Below, piece by piece: positions 36,247 to 45,398 of a stretch of 64,000 bases of DNA. Each line of letters begins with the position of its first letter. Position 1 is the stretch's first letter. The stretch lies in the NCBI GenBank assembly GCA_963761435.1, contig CAVXHJ010000010.1, forward strand, positions 496,001-560,000, written 5' to 3'. The notes below the pieces were generated by a model. It did not search any database and had not been told where the DNA came from. It was given only the letters and a program-made list of their open reading frames with translations. A program made the position numbers and the translations under genes. Origin of the DNA: Roseiarcus sp963761435 (GTDB taxonomy: Bacteria; Pseudomonadota; Alphaproteobacteria; Rhizobiales; Beijerinckiaceae).

Positions 36247-36975
36247 ATGCGCATCCACGTCGTCAATCCCAACACCACCGGCTCGATGACGCTGAAGATC
36301 GGCTTGGCCGCCAAGGCCGCTGCTTCTCCGGGCGTCGAGGTTACAGTGAGCAATCCCGATTTCGGGCCGTCGAGCATCGAAGGCTATTTCGATGAGGCGT
36401 TCTCGGTTCCGGGCCTCATCGAGGAGGTCGGCAAGGCGGCGGGCGCCGACGCCTTCGTCGTCGCCTGTTTCGACGACACCGGGCTCGACGCGGCGCGATG
36501 CGCAACGTCAGCGCCGGTCATTGGCATCGGCGAGGCGGCCTTTCACATGGCGAGCCTCATCGCGGCGAAATTCAGCGTCGTCACGACGCTTTCGCGTTCG
36601 ATTGTCCCGATCGAACACAACCTCTCGAAATACGGCCTCGGCGTCCGCTGCGCGCGGGTGCGCGCCGCCGAGGTTCCGGTGCTCGCGCTCGAGGAGCCGC
36701 ATTCCGGCGCACGCCAAACAATCGAAAAGGAGATCGCGCGCGCGCTCGCCGAGGACGGCGCCGAAGCGATCGTGCTCGGCTGCGCTGGCATGACCGATCT
36801 CGCGCATGACCTCGAACGCAAGGCCGGCGTGCCCGTGCTCGACGGCGTCGCCTGCGCGGTGAGCCTCGCGGAGAGCATGGTGAGGCTCGGCTTGAGGACA
36901 TCGAAGCGCAGGACTTACGCCGCGCCCCTCGCCAAGCCCTACGCCGGCGAGTTCAAGCGCTTTTCTCCGAGGTGA
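36247..36975 (+). CDS. Aspartate/glutamate (hydantoin) racemase family protein
   Basis: A 242-residue two-domain racemase fold. It starts MRIHVVNPNTTGSMT, as in hydantoin racemases, and carries both catalytic cysteines, in VVACFDDTGLDA and IVLGCAGM. The relatives act on hydantoins, allantoin or Asp/Glu-like acids; no hydantoinase genes are adjacent, so the substrate is open. ATG 36247 is the first that fits the family N-terminus. Confidence 0.88.
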   Translation: MRIHVVNPNTTGSMTLKIGLAAKAAASPGVEVTVSNPDFGPSSIEGYFDEAFSVPGLIEEVGKAAGADAFVVACFDDTGLDAARCATSAPVIGIGEAAFHMASLIAAKFSVVTTLSRSIVPIEHNLSKYGLGVRCARVRAAEVPVLALEEPHSGARQTIEKEIARALAEDGAEAIVLGCAGMTDLAHDLERKAGVPVLDGVACAVSLAESMVRLGLRTSKRRTYAAPLAKPYAGEFKRFSPR

Positions 36976-37034
36976 GAATCGGGCGCCCTTGGAGCCCGAG
37001 TCGCCTTGCGGTCAGCCGAAGCGCGACGCAGTCA

Positions 37035-37445
37035 TCATTTGAAATAAACTCTGTACGGATCGTAATCGTCGTCAGCCGTAGGAGGCAACGCGGCCTGAAT
37101 GGCGGCGTCGTGCTGAAGAGCGGGCGTGTTCCTGACGAGGTTACGGATGGCCTGGAACGTGCTCCTTTGCATGTTCAGGACAGAATCGTTGCGCCCGATC
37201 GTTTCGGAAAGAGCCTCGAAATGACCGGCGTCGCCAATCTTCTTAAACACCCTCACAGCTCCGTGAAGCGACACTTTTACCGTCGCTGGGCTACGAGTTT
37301 GCCTTGGCGAACGAGTGCGGGCCTTGGCCGGCGTCTTTTTTTTCGCGCTCCGGGCGGCCTTTCCCTGCGTCCGCTTTGGCGCGGCGGCGCGGCCTTTCGA
37401 TCCCGTCTTCTTGGCGGTTGATCGCCCTGTCTGAGCCTTGGCCAT
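37035..37445 (-). CDS. Small protein with a histone-H1-like basic tail
   Basis: A 136-residue protein. Residues 1-55 are extremely rich in Lys, Arg, Ala and Pro (KKTGSKGRAAAPKR, KKKTPAKARTRSPR), as in bacterial H1-like DNA-binding proteins. Residues 56-136 form an unrelated compact acidic/hydrophobic part (HGAVRVFKKIGDAGHFEAL, ALPPTADDDYDPYRVYFK). I do not recognise the C-terminal domain. Nucleic-acid binding by the tail is an inference. It is 9 bp downstream of the lipoprotein gene on the same strand. Confidence 0.65.
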   Translation of the reverse strand: MAKAQTGRSTAKKTGSKGRAAAPKRTQGKAARSAKKKTPAKARTRSPRQTRSPATVKVSLHGAVRVFKKIGDAGHFEALSETIGRNDSVLNMQRSTFQAIRNLVRNTPALQHDAAIQAALPPTADDDYDPYRVYFK

Positions 37446-37454
37446 TTTTCCTCC

Positions 37455-38486
37455 TCACTGCGGCACGACCACTTGGGCCTGGAAAAGCTTGAGCGCGAGC
37501 GCCTGATTGACGGCGGCGAGGGCGCCCGCCTCGGCGTCCGAGGAAATCGGCGTCGAGGCTAACGGCCCGAATGCGTATGAAGAAACCTCGCCCCTTCGTC
37601 TGAAGACGCCCCCTCGAATGGCGTCGAGCTCGCCGGCCTTCGGGACATAGAGGCCAATGGTGAGCGTATGCAGATCGGCCCTGATCGCTTGCGCGGTGAA
37701 CGACGCGTCCAGCACATGGAGATCGTGAGTCGCCGGCGCGAAAACCACCTTCGGCGTCGCCGAGAGGTTGAGCGTGGTGGTGAATTGCAGCCCCTCGGAC
37801 ATTTGCGCCGGCCCTTTCGGCTTGGTGAAATCGTCTTTTCCGTTGCCGGTCAGGCCGTCAAAAATCGCCATCTGGACAAATTGCTGGAGAACGGTCTCGA
37901 TGCCGATCTTGCCCGTCAGGGGATAGACGATATTCTCGCTCACTATGTATTTCTTGCTGCAATACTGATCGTCCAACTCGGCCGCCATCTTGCCCAAAGT
38001 GTCGGCCGTCGTGAAGATCCTGGTGTTCTGACGCGCGAGGTCAAACTTTGAGCTGAAGCCGAAAAACCGCCCCGAAGTCGGGATCCCGCCGAGCAAATCA
38101 AGGGAGGCGTCATTGTTATTATTCTCGGTCATTTGGAGATTGTAATTAAAGGCGACTCCGGTGCTCCAGATCAGACCAACGACCTCCTTCGCGTATCCGG
38201 AAAGTTGAGCAGGCTTGAAGGTCCGGAATGATCTGACGCCATTCTGAAGGTCCTCGCCGATTTTGGCTGAATTGTCGTCGACATGAACTTTGTTTCTTGG
38301 ATCGCGACTGCCTGGAGCGGTCAAATAACCCACGATTGAATCCATAACCGCGTCGCGCGTCTCGCACCGAATCTGCCGCGCCATCTGGTCGCTGCTGACG
38401 CCCGAGAAGTTTTCGGGCAATGGGTGAATTGCGCATCCCGAAAGGCAAAGGACAGTGAGCAGCCTCAGCCTACGTAAAAGAACCAT
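37455..38486 (-). CDS. Lipoprotein of unknown function
   Basis: A 343-residue protein with a lipoprotein signal: MVLLRRLRLLTVLCLSGC with the lipobox LSGC near residue 18. The mature part has no family I recognise; it includes ETRDAVMDSIVGYL, KVVFAPATHDLHVLDASF and a C-terminal AAVNQALALKLFQ. ATG 38486 is used; a TTG three codons upstream is possible. It is followed 9 bp later by the H1-like gene, so the two are probably co-transcribed. Confidence 0.75.
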   Translation of the reverse strand: MVLLRRLRLLTVLCLSGCAIHPLPENFSGVSSDQMARQIRCETRDAVMDSIVGYLTAPGSRDPRNKVHVDDNSAKIGEDLQNGVRSFRTFKPAQLSGYAKEVVGLIWSTGVAFNYNLQMTENNNNDASLDLLGGIPTSGRFFGFSSKFDLARQNTRIFTTADTLGKMAAELDDQYCSKKYIVSENIVYPLTGKIGIETVLQQFVQMAIFDGLTGNGKDDFTKPKGPAQMSEGLQFTTTLNLSATPKVVFAPATHDLHVLDASFTAQAIRADLHTLTIGLYVPKAGELDAIRGGVFRRRGEVSSYAFGPLASTPISSDAEAGALAAVNQALALKLFQAQVVVPQ

Positions 38487-38894
38487 TCGTCCCAAACCTG
38501 TCTTCCAAAATCAGACTGGAAACGCCTGGAACACGCGCTCGTTGATTTGAAGAGAACTATCGGCGATTACAGATAATCTGGCTACGTCCAATGGCGACAC
38601 AAGTAGACTTCAGCCACCTCAGTTCTGGGTAGATGCAATAGGCACGGGCAAAGACGGAATCGTCTTGCCTCCAAAATCACGCAAGGCCCGAAAACTCGGA
38701 CTATTTGATTCTCCAAATCGCTACATTTCGGTAGTTGGTACAAGCCGCTCCGATCGAGTCAAGTCCTGGTCTCGGCTGCGGCAGGCGTTTGCGGCCCCGG
38801 CTCCAAATCGAGCAACGAATAAAGGCGGCCCGGCGAGTGTTGCGCGCCCGGGGAATTGTGGGCGCGCCGCCGCTCTCCCTTAAAGAGAGGACAG
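38487..38894. other. Divergent intergenic region
   Basis: This lies between the lipoprotein gene (minus) and the PEBP-family gene (plus) and must hold both promoters. It is less GC-rich than the surroundings; no hairpin, repeat or gene was recognised. Confidence 0.4.
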
Positions 38895-39449
38895 ATGCTC
38901 AAAACGACCGCATTCGCGCTACTCGCCGCTTTCCTGGGCGCAGAGCCCGCCGCCGCGCAAACGATGACCCTGACCAGTCCGGACATCGCTCCGGGCGCGC
39001 GAATCGCCGACGAGCAGGTGTTCAATGCCTTTGGCTGCTCGGGCGGCGACATCTCGCCGGCTTTGTCCTGGTCCGGAGCGCCGAAGGAGACGAAGAGCTT
39101 CGCGCTCTCGGTCTACGATCCCGACGCGCCGACGGGCAGCGGCTTCTGGCACTGGGTCGTCTTCAATATCCCCGCCGACGTGACAAGCCTTCCCAAGGGC
39201 GCGGGGGATCCAAAGAGCGCCGCCGCGCCCAAGGGCGCGGTGCAGAGCCGAACCGATTTCGGCGTCCCAGGCTACGGCGGTCCGTGCCCTCCCCAAGGCG
39301 ATCCCCCGCACCACTATCAATTCACGATATTCGCCGTGGATACGCCGAAGCTCGATGGCGACGAGAACAGCAGCGCCGCCCTCGTTGGCTTCATGCTTCA
39401 CTTCCACACGCTCGCCAAGGCGACGCTGACGGGGGTGTGGGGGCTTTGA
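38895..39449 (+). CDS. YbhB/YbcL-type PEBP (Raf kinase inhibitor-like) protein, exported
   Basis: A 184-residue protein with signal peptide MLKTTAFALLAAFLGAEPAAA. A PEBP domain follows: SPALSWSGAPKETKSFALSVYDPDAPTGSGFWHW, VVFNIPADV, YGGPCPPQGDPPHHYQFTIFA and a terminal ATLTGVWGL. Ligand-pocket residues of the family (DPDAP, GPCPP, PHHY) are all present. The bacterial function is unknown; phosphate- or lipid-ligand binding is proposed for the family. ATG follows AGAGAGGACAG. Confidence 0.9.
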   Translation: MLKTTAFALLAAFLGAEPAAAQTMTLTSPDIAPGARIADEQVFNAFGCSGGDISPALSWSGAPKETKSFALSVYDPDAPTGSGFWHWVVFNIPADVTSLPKGAGDPKSAAAPKGAVQSRTDFGVPGYGGPCPPQGDPPHHYQFTIFAVDTPKLDGDENSSAALVGFMLHFHTLAKATLTGVWGL

Positions 39450-39533
39450 TCGACTTGCTGGAGCTGGTCGCTCAGCTCACGTGAGCCAAACCTTGCGCGC
39501 GGCGCCTCCCGGCCGCGCGCGAGGCGGCTCCCA

Positions 39534-40189
39534 TTAAAGAGCGTGCGCGGTCTTCAGAGCGTCCGCGAGATCCTCGTAGTATTCGCAATCCTTCGACCCG
39601 CAGAGCTTTTCGATCGTCGCCAATTGATCCTTGGCGAGATCGAATTTGCCCTGGATGACATAGGCCTCGCCGAGATACTCGCGCACCTGCGAATAGTTCG
39701 GATCGAGGGCCACAGACCGCAGATAGTAACCAATGCCTTCGTCCGTTCGTCCGAGCTTGCGAGTCGCATAGCCGCGATAGTTGAGGGCGCGGGGGGTATT
39801 CGGATTTTCGAGCAGGTCGAGCACGTCGATCGCCTCTTGAAAGCGCTCGGCCTTGGCAAGCGCGATAGGCGTATTCGGTCAGCTCTGAAATCGGGCAGGA
39901 CTCCGCTGTGCCTCTCAAGGCACTTGTGCTTTTTCTTGTCCCAGACCTGACCGGGTTCGCAGGTGGTGAGGTCGGTCTTGTTGACGCCGCGCGGAGGCTT
40001 CTTTTCGGTCCCGGCGCCGGCTCCCGGCGCAGCGGCAGGGTTGGCTCCCGTCGCTCCGCCTTCGTCGCCCCCGGCCGCCATCGCCACCGGCGCGGCGAGC
40101 CCCAGGCCGACGACGAGAATCCCGCAGCAAAACGCCGATGCGAGGCCATGACGGATTTCGCGATCGGATCGAAAAGAAGCAAACATCAT
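39534..40189 (-). pseudogene. Periplasmic TPR protein with two +1 frame breaks
   Basis: Frame one gives a signal peptide (CCGILVVGLGLAAPVAMA) and a linker ending CEPGQVWDKKKHKC then LERHSGVLPD. Frame two gives SELTEYAY. Frame three gives ALAKAERFQEAIDVLDLLEN followed by TPR units (PRALNYRGYATRKLG, SQVREYLGEAYVIQGKFDLA) to the stop. Removing one T in CCCGATTTCAG and one C in GCCTATCGCG restores a continuous 217-residue protein. The two breaks are about 25-35 bases apart. The intact protein would be a small exported TPR adaptor of unknown partner. Confidence 0.75.
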
Positions 40190-40324
40190 TGCGGCATCCC
40201 TTTGCAGTCGCTGAACACGCTAAACACGCAAGCAGGCGATCTTATTTGCCGCGACTTTCTCGCCAGTGTCGAGACACATTCGCAACCCTGTCTCTCTGGG
40301 CCCAAATTGGCGCTCATCGCGCGC

Positions 40325-41053
40325 TCACGGCATCACGTAAGTCGCTCGGCCCCTGCCCAGAAGCGCCGACGGGATGGCGCCGGGCTCGTCGACGGAGAAG
40401 ACAACGATCGGGATCCCGTTGTCGCGCGCAAGCGCGAAGGCGGCGGTGTCCATCACCTGAAGATTGCGGGCGATCGCCTCATCGTGCGTGAGGCGCTCAT
40501 AGCGCTTGGCGGTGGGGTCCTTCTTGGGATCGGAAGTGTAGATGCCGTCGACTTGCGTGGCCTTCATCACTGCGTCGCAGGAGAGCTCGGCGGCCCGCAG
40601 CGCCGCGCCGGTGTCGGTGGTGAAGAACGGATTGCCGGTGCCCCCCGCAAGAATGATGACCCGCCGCTTGACGAGATGGGCGAGCGCCGCCTGGCGCGAG
40701 TAAGGCTGGCAAAGAGACGGCATGGCGACCGCCGAGAGCACGCGCGCGGCCTGACCGATCTGCTCGAGAGCGCCCTCCATCGCCAGCGCGTTCATGACCG
40801 TCGCCAGCATGCCGATGGAATCGGCGCGCGCGCGCTCGATGCCCTTGTTTGCCCCCTCAAGCCCGCGAAAAAAATTGCCGCCGCCGACGACGACCGCGAC
40901 CTGCACCCCAAGCTCGGCCGCCGCCTTGAGATCGCCCGCCATGCGCTGCATGGTCGGCGCGTGCAGGCCGTGCGTGTCGGGTCCCATCAGCGCTTCGCCC
41001 GAGAGCTTGACGACGACGCGGTTGAACAAGGGTTTCGGCGCTTTCGTCGTCAT
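40325..41053 (-). CDS. pyrH: UMP kinase
   Basis: A 242-residue amino-acid-kinase-fold enzyme making UDP: RVVVKLSGEALMG at the N-terminus, VVVGGGNFFRG, the DSIGMLATVMNALAM helix, and the ILAGGTGNPFFTTDTGAALRA loop. The DGIYTSDPKKDPTA segment completes the pattern. It is the last gene of the conserved rpsB-tsf-pyrH order. A terminator lies between tsf and pyrH, so pyrH may also use its own promoter. Confidence 0.95.
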   Translation of the reverse strand: MTTKAPKPLFNRVVVKLSGEALMGPDTHGLHAPTMQRMAGDLKAAAELGVQVAVVVGGGNFFRGLEGANKGIERARADSIGMLATVMNALAMEGALEQIGQAARVLSAVAMPSLCQPYSRQAALAHLVKRRVIILAGGTGNPFFTTDTGAALRAAELSCDAVMKATQVDGIYTSDPKKDPTAKRYERLTHDEAIARNLQVMDTAAFALARDNGIPIVVFSVDEPGAIPSALLGRGRATYVMP

Positions 41054-41124
41054 TCAAGCCCTCCTCGAACCGCCCTCGCGCCGCCCGCCGCAGCGCCGTC
41101 GCCCGCCGGGCGATCATGACCGAT

Positions 41125-41153
41125 AAAAAAAGCGGCCCCCGTGGGCCGCTTCA
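41125..41153 (-). terminator. Rho-independent terminator after tsf
   Basis: On the minus strand GCGGCCC / GGGCCGC (7-bp stem) is followed directly by seven T residues, about 20 bp after the tsf stop. It separates rpsB-tsf from pyrH. Confidence 0.85.
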
Positions 41154-41169
41154 AGAACTTGCGAGGCTG

Positions 41170-42063
41170 TCAGGCCTCTTCCACCGGTTTCTCGACGCCC
41201 TCGCCCAGGGCGTAGCGGACGAACCCGGTGACGGCGATCGCCGCCCCAACCGTCTTCTCAGCCTCCTTGATCGCCTGAGCGACGGTCTTGGCGGGATCGT
41301 GGACATAGGCCTGATCGAGGAGACAGACTTCCTTGTAGTAAGTCTTCAAGCCCAATTCGATGATCTTCTCAAGCACGTTCGCGGGCTTGCCGGCGTTCTT
41401 CTCGGCGAGCACCGCGCGTTCGCGCTTGACCGTCGCCGGATCGAGCCCGGCGGCGTCGAGCGCAACCGGGCTTGCGGCCGCGACGTGCATTGCGAGCTGA
41501 CGGCCGAGCGCGGCCAGCCGATCCCTATCGCCGGCGGATTTCAACCCCACGATGACCCCGATACGCCCGAGGCCGTCGGCGATCGTTCCGTGCACGTATT
41601 GGCCGATTGCGCCCTCGGCGACATGCAGGCCCTGCGCGCGGCGCAGCGTCATGTTCTCGCCAATGGTGGCGATGGCGTTCGCGATCGCTTCGCTAACCGT
41701 GCCGCCGCCCGGATAATGCGCGCCGAGCACCTTCGCAGCGTCGACCTCGGGGGCGTGGTCGAGCGCCACCGCAAGCACGCCCTTGACCAGGGCCTGGAAG
41801 TCATCGTTGCGGGCGACGAAGTCGGTTTCGGAATTGACCTCGACGACGACGCCGAGATTCGCCTCAACCGCCACTCCGACAAGACCCTCGGCCGCCACCC
41901 GTCCGCTCTTCTTGGCCGCCTTGGCGAGCCCTTTCTTGCGCAGCCAGTCGATCGCCTGTTCGATGTCGCCGTTGGTCTCGCTCAGCGCATTCTTGCAGTC
42001 CATCATGCCCGCGCCGGTCTTCTCGCGCAGATCCTTGACCAGCCCCGCGGAAATGGTCGCCAT
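41170..42063 (-). CDS. tsf: Elongation factor Ts
   Basis: A 297-residue guanine-nucleotide exchange factor for EF-Tu. The UBA-like N-terminus LVKDLREKTGAGMMDCKNAL is canonical, followed by AIDWLRKKGLAKAAKKSGR and the core VEVNSETDFVARND. ATG 42063 is the family start. It is preceded by rpsB with a 148-bp gap and followed by an intrinsic terminator. Confidence 0.95.
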   Translation of the reverse strand: MATISAGLVKDLREKTGAGMMDCKNALSETNGDIEQAIDWLRKKGLAKAAKKSGRVAAEGLVGVAVEANLGVVVEVNSETDFVARNDDFQALVKGVLAVALDHAPEVDAAKVLGAHYPGGGTVSEAIANAIATIGENMTLRRAQGLHVAEGAIGQYVHGTIADGLGRIGVIVGLKSAGDRDRLAALGRQLAMHVAAASPVALDAAGLDPATVKRERAVLAEKNAGKPANVLEKIIELGLKTYYKEVCLLDQAYVHDPAKTVAQAIKEAEKTVGAAIAVTGFVRYALGEGVEKPVEEA

Positions 42064-42211
42064 GGCGTCCCTCTTCATATCCTCAACCGCCGCGCGCCCG
42101 GCTTGAACCCATGACGGCGACGCGACTTTCGGCCAGATTCGAGCCCGGTCCAAACCGGGCCGCTCCGCCGGATCGAGCCGAACGCGGCGCCGACCCTTGA
42201 TTACAAAAACC

Positions 42212-43249
42212 CTACTCGGCCGCCATCAGCGCGCGCGCCTGCTCGCTCCACTTGTCGCGGGCGACGCGGCCATTGAACCTGAGATCGGCGTCGAGCTTCG
42301 TGGCCTCGTCCGGCGTCATCGCGGCGAGCTGCCAGTAGTGGAAGACGCCATGCTCGTTCAGTTTCTTGACGATCTGCGGCCCGACGCCGGTGAGCTTTGC
42401 GAGATCGTCCGGCGCGCCCCGCGGCGCCGACAGGAGCTCGAACTGCTCGGTCGGCGACGCCTCGGCCTCGCCCGTCGAAGCCGCCTCGAGATCGGCAGGC
42501 TCCGGCAGCGGCTCGGCGATCGGCGTCTCCGCCGCGCCGACGTCGACGCCCTGCGCGCCCTGCCCGCGCGAGATGCCGTCGATCGCCGCGCGGGCGACGA
42601 GATCGCAATAGAGCTGGATCGCGCGGCCGGCGTCGTCGTTCGCCGGCACCGGGAAGGCGATGCCGTCCGGATCGCTGTTGGTGTCGAGGATCGCGATCAC
42701 CGGAATCTTGAGGCGGTTTGCCTCCTTGATCGCCAGCGCTTCCTTGTTGGTGTCGATGACGAACACGAGATCCGGAACGCCGCCCATGTCCTTGATGCCG
42801 CCGAGCGCGGTTTCGAGCTTGTCGCGCTCGCGCGACAGCATCAGGCGCTCTTTCTTGGTCAAGCCTTTCGCGCCTTCGCCCAGGAGCTCGTCGACCTTGC
42901 GCAGGCGCGAGATCGAAGCCGATATCGTCTTCCAGTTGGTCAGCATGCCGCCAAGCCAACGCGCGTTGACGAAATATTGCGCCGAACGCTTGGCCGCGGC
43001 CGCGATCTCGTCGGACGCCTGACGCTTGGTGCCGACGAACAGGACCCGCCCGCCCTTGGCGACCGTGTCGGACACCGTCTTCAGCGCCTGATGGAGCAAA
43101 GGCACGGTCTGGGCGAGGTCGATGATATGGATCGAGTTGCGCGAGCCGTAGATGTAAGGCTCCATTTTCGGGTTCCAGCGATGCGACTGGTGGCCGAAAT
43201 GCGCGCCCGCCTCGAGCAATTGGCGCATGGTGAAATCTGGCAGAGCCAT
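42212..43249 (-). CDS. rpsB: 30S ribosomal protein S2 with C-terminal helix-hairpin-helix extension
   Basis: The S2 body (MRQLLEAGAHFGHQSHRWNP, WLGGMLTNWKTI, VIDTNKEALAIKEANRL, DSNPDGI-like DTNSDPDGIAFPVPAND) covers about residues 1-230. An acidic linker is followed by about 75 extra residues with LTGVGPQIVKKLNEHGVFHY, an H3TH/HhH fold, for 345 residues in total. Similar tails are known on S2 in some Hyphomicrobiales such as Bradyrhizobium. ATG 43249 is the family start. Confidence 0.95.
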   Translation of the reverse strand: MALPDFTMRQLLEAGAHFGHQSHRWNPKMEPYIYGSRNSIHIIDLAQTVPLLHQALKTVSDTVAKGGRVLFVGTKRQASDEIAAAAKRSAQYFVNARWLGGMLTNWKTISASISRLRKVDELLGEGAKGLTKKERLMLSRERDKLETALGGIKDMGGVPDLVFVIDTNKEALAIKEANRLKIPVIAILDTNSDPDGIAFPVPANDDAGRAIQLYCDLVARAAIDGISRGQGAQGVDVGAAETPIAEPLPEPADLEAASTGEAEASPTEQFELLSAPRGAPDDLAKLTGVGPQIVKKLNEHGVFHYWQLAAMTPDEATKLDADLRFNGRVARDKWSEQARALMAAE

Positions 43250-43637
43250 GGGGGTCGTCCTTGTCCGGTTGAGCCTCGGCGGATCATTTGAAGGCGAAGC
43301 GAACTTCGCCACCGGAGCGGAGCCTTGAAGCAGGAGCCGCGAAAAATCCGCCTGTGGAATGGCGCGGCATATAGGAGAAGCGGGGAGGAAAGGCAAGCCG
43401 AGCGAACTCCGCCCTGTCCGGCGTCGCGTTTTCCGCCTCAGGGGAGGCCGGTCCGCGCCCCGCCGCCTCTGTCGTCATACTGTCATGAGCGCTGTCCAAG
43501 GCTGACTTACCGGCGACTGGCGGGCCGCTCAAATTCCGATTGCTTCGGTCGCGACAAACGTGTTCTGACGTTTTTCGGCGTCCGTTTGGCCGCTCCCGTT
43601 CGCCCGCCCGCATCGTCTCGCCAAGCGGAAGTCGCCG
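43250..43637. other. Divergent region upstream of rpsB and the ABC permease gene
   Basis: No gene is recognisable. It must contain the promoter and 5' leader of rpsB on the minus strand and a promoter for the transporter on the plus strand. I saw no clear hairpin or autoregulatory structure. Confidence 0.4.
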
Positions 43638-45368
43638 ATGCCTCAACTGACAACCTTTGTGTCCGCCGGGCGGCGCATCCTGCCGAACCAGTGGGATCTG
43701 GTCGCGTTCGCCGCGATTCTGGCGGTGTTGACGGCGGTTGCTCGCAGCTACCACGGCATTTCCGCGCCTCTGCCGGCGCCGAGCGAATCGCCGATCACGC
43801 TCGACTACTGGCAACTGCCCTACTACGCGTTCCGAACCACGCTGCGCATGTTTGCGGCTCTCGCGGCCTCCCTCGTCTTCACCTTCACTTACGCCACGCT
43901 CGCGGCCAAGAGCCGGCGCGCCGAGATGGTCCTGATCCCGGTGCTCGACGTTTTGCAGTCGGTGCCGATCCTCGGCTTTCTGTCCTTCACCGTGACCTTC
44001 TTCCTCGGCCTCTTCCCCGGCAACACCCTGGGCGCGGAACTGGCGGCGATCTTCGCCATCTTCACCAGCCAGGCCTGGAACATGGCTTTTTCCTTTTATC
44101 AGTCGCTGCGCACCGTCCCGCGCGATCTCGACGAGGTCGCGCGCGGATTCCGCCTCACCGGCTGGCAGAAGTTCTGGCAGCTCGAGGCGCCGTTCGCGAT
44201 GCCCGGCCTCATCTGGAATACGATGATGTCGATGTCGGGGGGCTGGTTTTTCGTCGTCGCCTCGGAGGCGATCACCGTCGGCGACACGACCATCACCCTT
44301 CCGGGAGTGGGCTCCTTCATCGCCAAGGCGAACGACGAGGGCAATTGGCGGGCGATTGGGGCGGCGGTGCTGACGATGGGGATCGTCATTCTCCTCTACG
44401 ACCAGCTGCTGTTCCGTCCGATCGTCGCCTGGGCGGCGAAGTTCAGGGTCGAGCTCTCGGTCAGTCAGGACGTCGAATCCTCCTGGGTGCTCAACCTGAT
44501 CAAGCGCACGCACTGGCTGCGCCTCGGCGTCACCCCGGTTTTCGCCGCCTTGCGCGGCGTGAGTCTCTTCCCGATAAGCTTCCGGGGCATGGCGCCGATG
44601 CGAAGCCGAACCTCCGATGCGCCCTCGCGCCTCATCGACGCGATCTGGATTCTCGTCATCGTCGCCGTAGCCGCGTGGGCGGCCTGGCTCACGATTTCCT
44701 ATGTCGCGACCGAGCTGAGCTGGGACGAAGTGCTGCATGTCTTCGTCCTGACCTTCTACACCCTCATCCGCGTCATCGTGCTTATGGCGATCGCGACCGT
44801 GGTCTGGGTGCCGATCAGCGTGTGGATCGGCTTGAGGCCGCGCTGGGCGGAAGCCGTTCAGCCGGTGGCGCAATTCCTGGCCGCGTTCCCGGTCAACCTC
44901 CTCTTCGGCGCCGCGGTCAGCCTCGTGCTCGCGTTCAATCTCAACCCGAATATCTGGCTGAGCCTGCTCATCGTTTTCGGCACCCAATGGTATATCGTGT
45001 TCAACACGATCGGCGGCGCGGCGGCCTTTCCCAACGACCTGCGCGAAGCGGTGGCGAATTTCCGCATTCGCGGCTGGCGCTGGTGGACGCAGGTCATCAT
45101 TCCAGCCGTGGCGCCCTATTATTTGACCGGCGCGATCACCGCGTCGGGCGGCTCGTGGAATGCCTCGATCGTCGCCGAATACGTCAAATGGAAGGACCAC
45201 ACCGTGGTCGCTCAGGGCGTCGGATCCTATATCGCCGAGGCGACCGACAAGGGCGACTTTCCGCGCATCGTCCTTGGCGTCGCGATGATGTCGCTTTTCG
45301 TGACGCTGTTCAATCGCCTGTTCTGGCGCCGGCTATACGCCTACGCGGAGCGGCAACTGCGACTTTGA
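43638..45368 (+). CDS. ABC transporter permease, duplicated (two-domain) form
   Basis: A 576-residue protein with about 12 transmembrane helices. Two binding-protein-dependent transport domains lie in tandem: an EAA-like loop ARGFRLTGWQKFWQLEAPFA in the first half, and FRIRGWRWWTQVIIPAVAPY in the second. It therefore supplies both membrane subunits in one chain. The nearest family is the nitrate/sulfonate/bicarbonate (SsuC/TauC-like) group. The ATPase gene follows after 30 bp. No substrate-binding protein gene is nearby, so the substrate and even direction are undetermined. Confidence 0.9.
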   Translation: MPQLTTFVSAGRRILPNQWDLVAFAAILAVLTAVARSYHGISAPLPAPSESPITLDYWQLPYYAFRTTLRMFAALAASLVFTFTYATLAAKSRRAEMVLIPVLDVLQSVPILGFLSFTVTFFLGLFPGNTLGAELAAIFAIFTSQAWNMAFSFYQSLRTVPRDLDEVARGFRLTGWQKFWQLEAPFAMPGLIWNTMMSMSGGWFFVVASEAITVGDTTITLPGVGSFIAKANDEGNWRAIGAAVLTMGIVILLYDQLLFRPIVAWAAKFRVELSVSQDVESSWVLNLIKRTHWLRLGVTPVFAALRGVSLFPISFRGMAPMRSRTSDAPSRLIDAIWILVIVAVAAWAAWLTISYVATELSWDEVLHVFVLTFYTLIRVIVLMAIATVVWVPISVWIGLRPRWAEAVQPVAQFLAAFPVNLLFGAAVSLVLAFNLNPNIWLSLLIVFGTQWYIVFNTIGGAAAFPNDLREAVANFRIRGWRWWTQVIIPAVAPYYLTGAITASGGSWNASIVAEYVKWKDHTVVAQGVGSYIAEATDKGDFPRIVLGVAMMSLFVTLFNRLFWRRLYAYAERQLRL

Positions 45369-45398
45369 CCCTTTGGCTTCAATCGGGGAGCTTCACGC

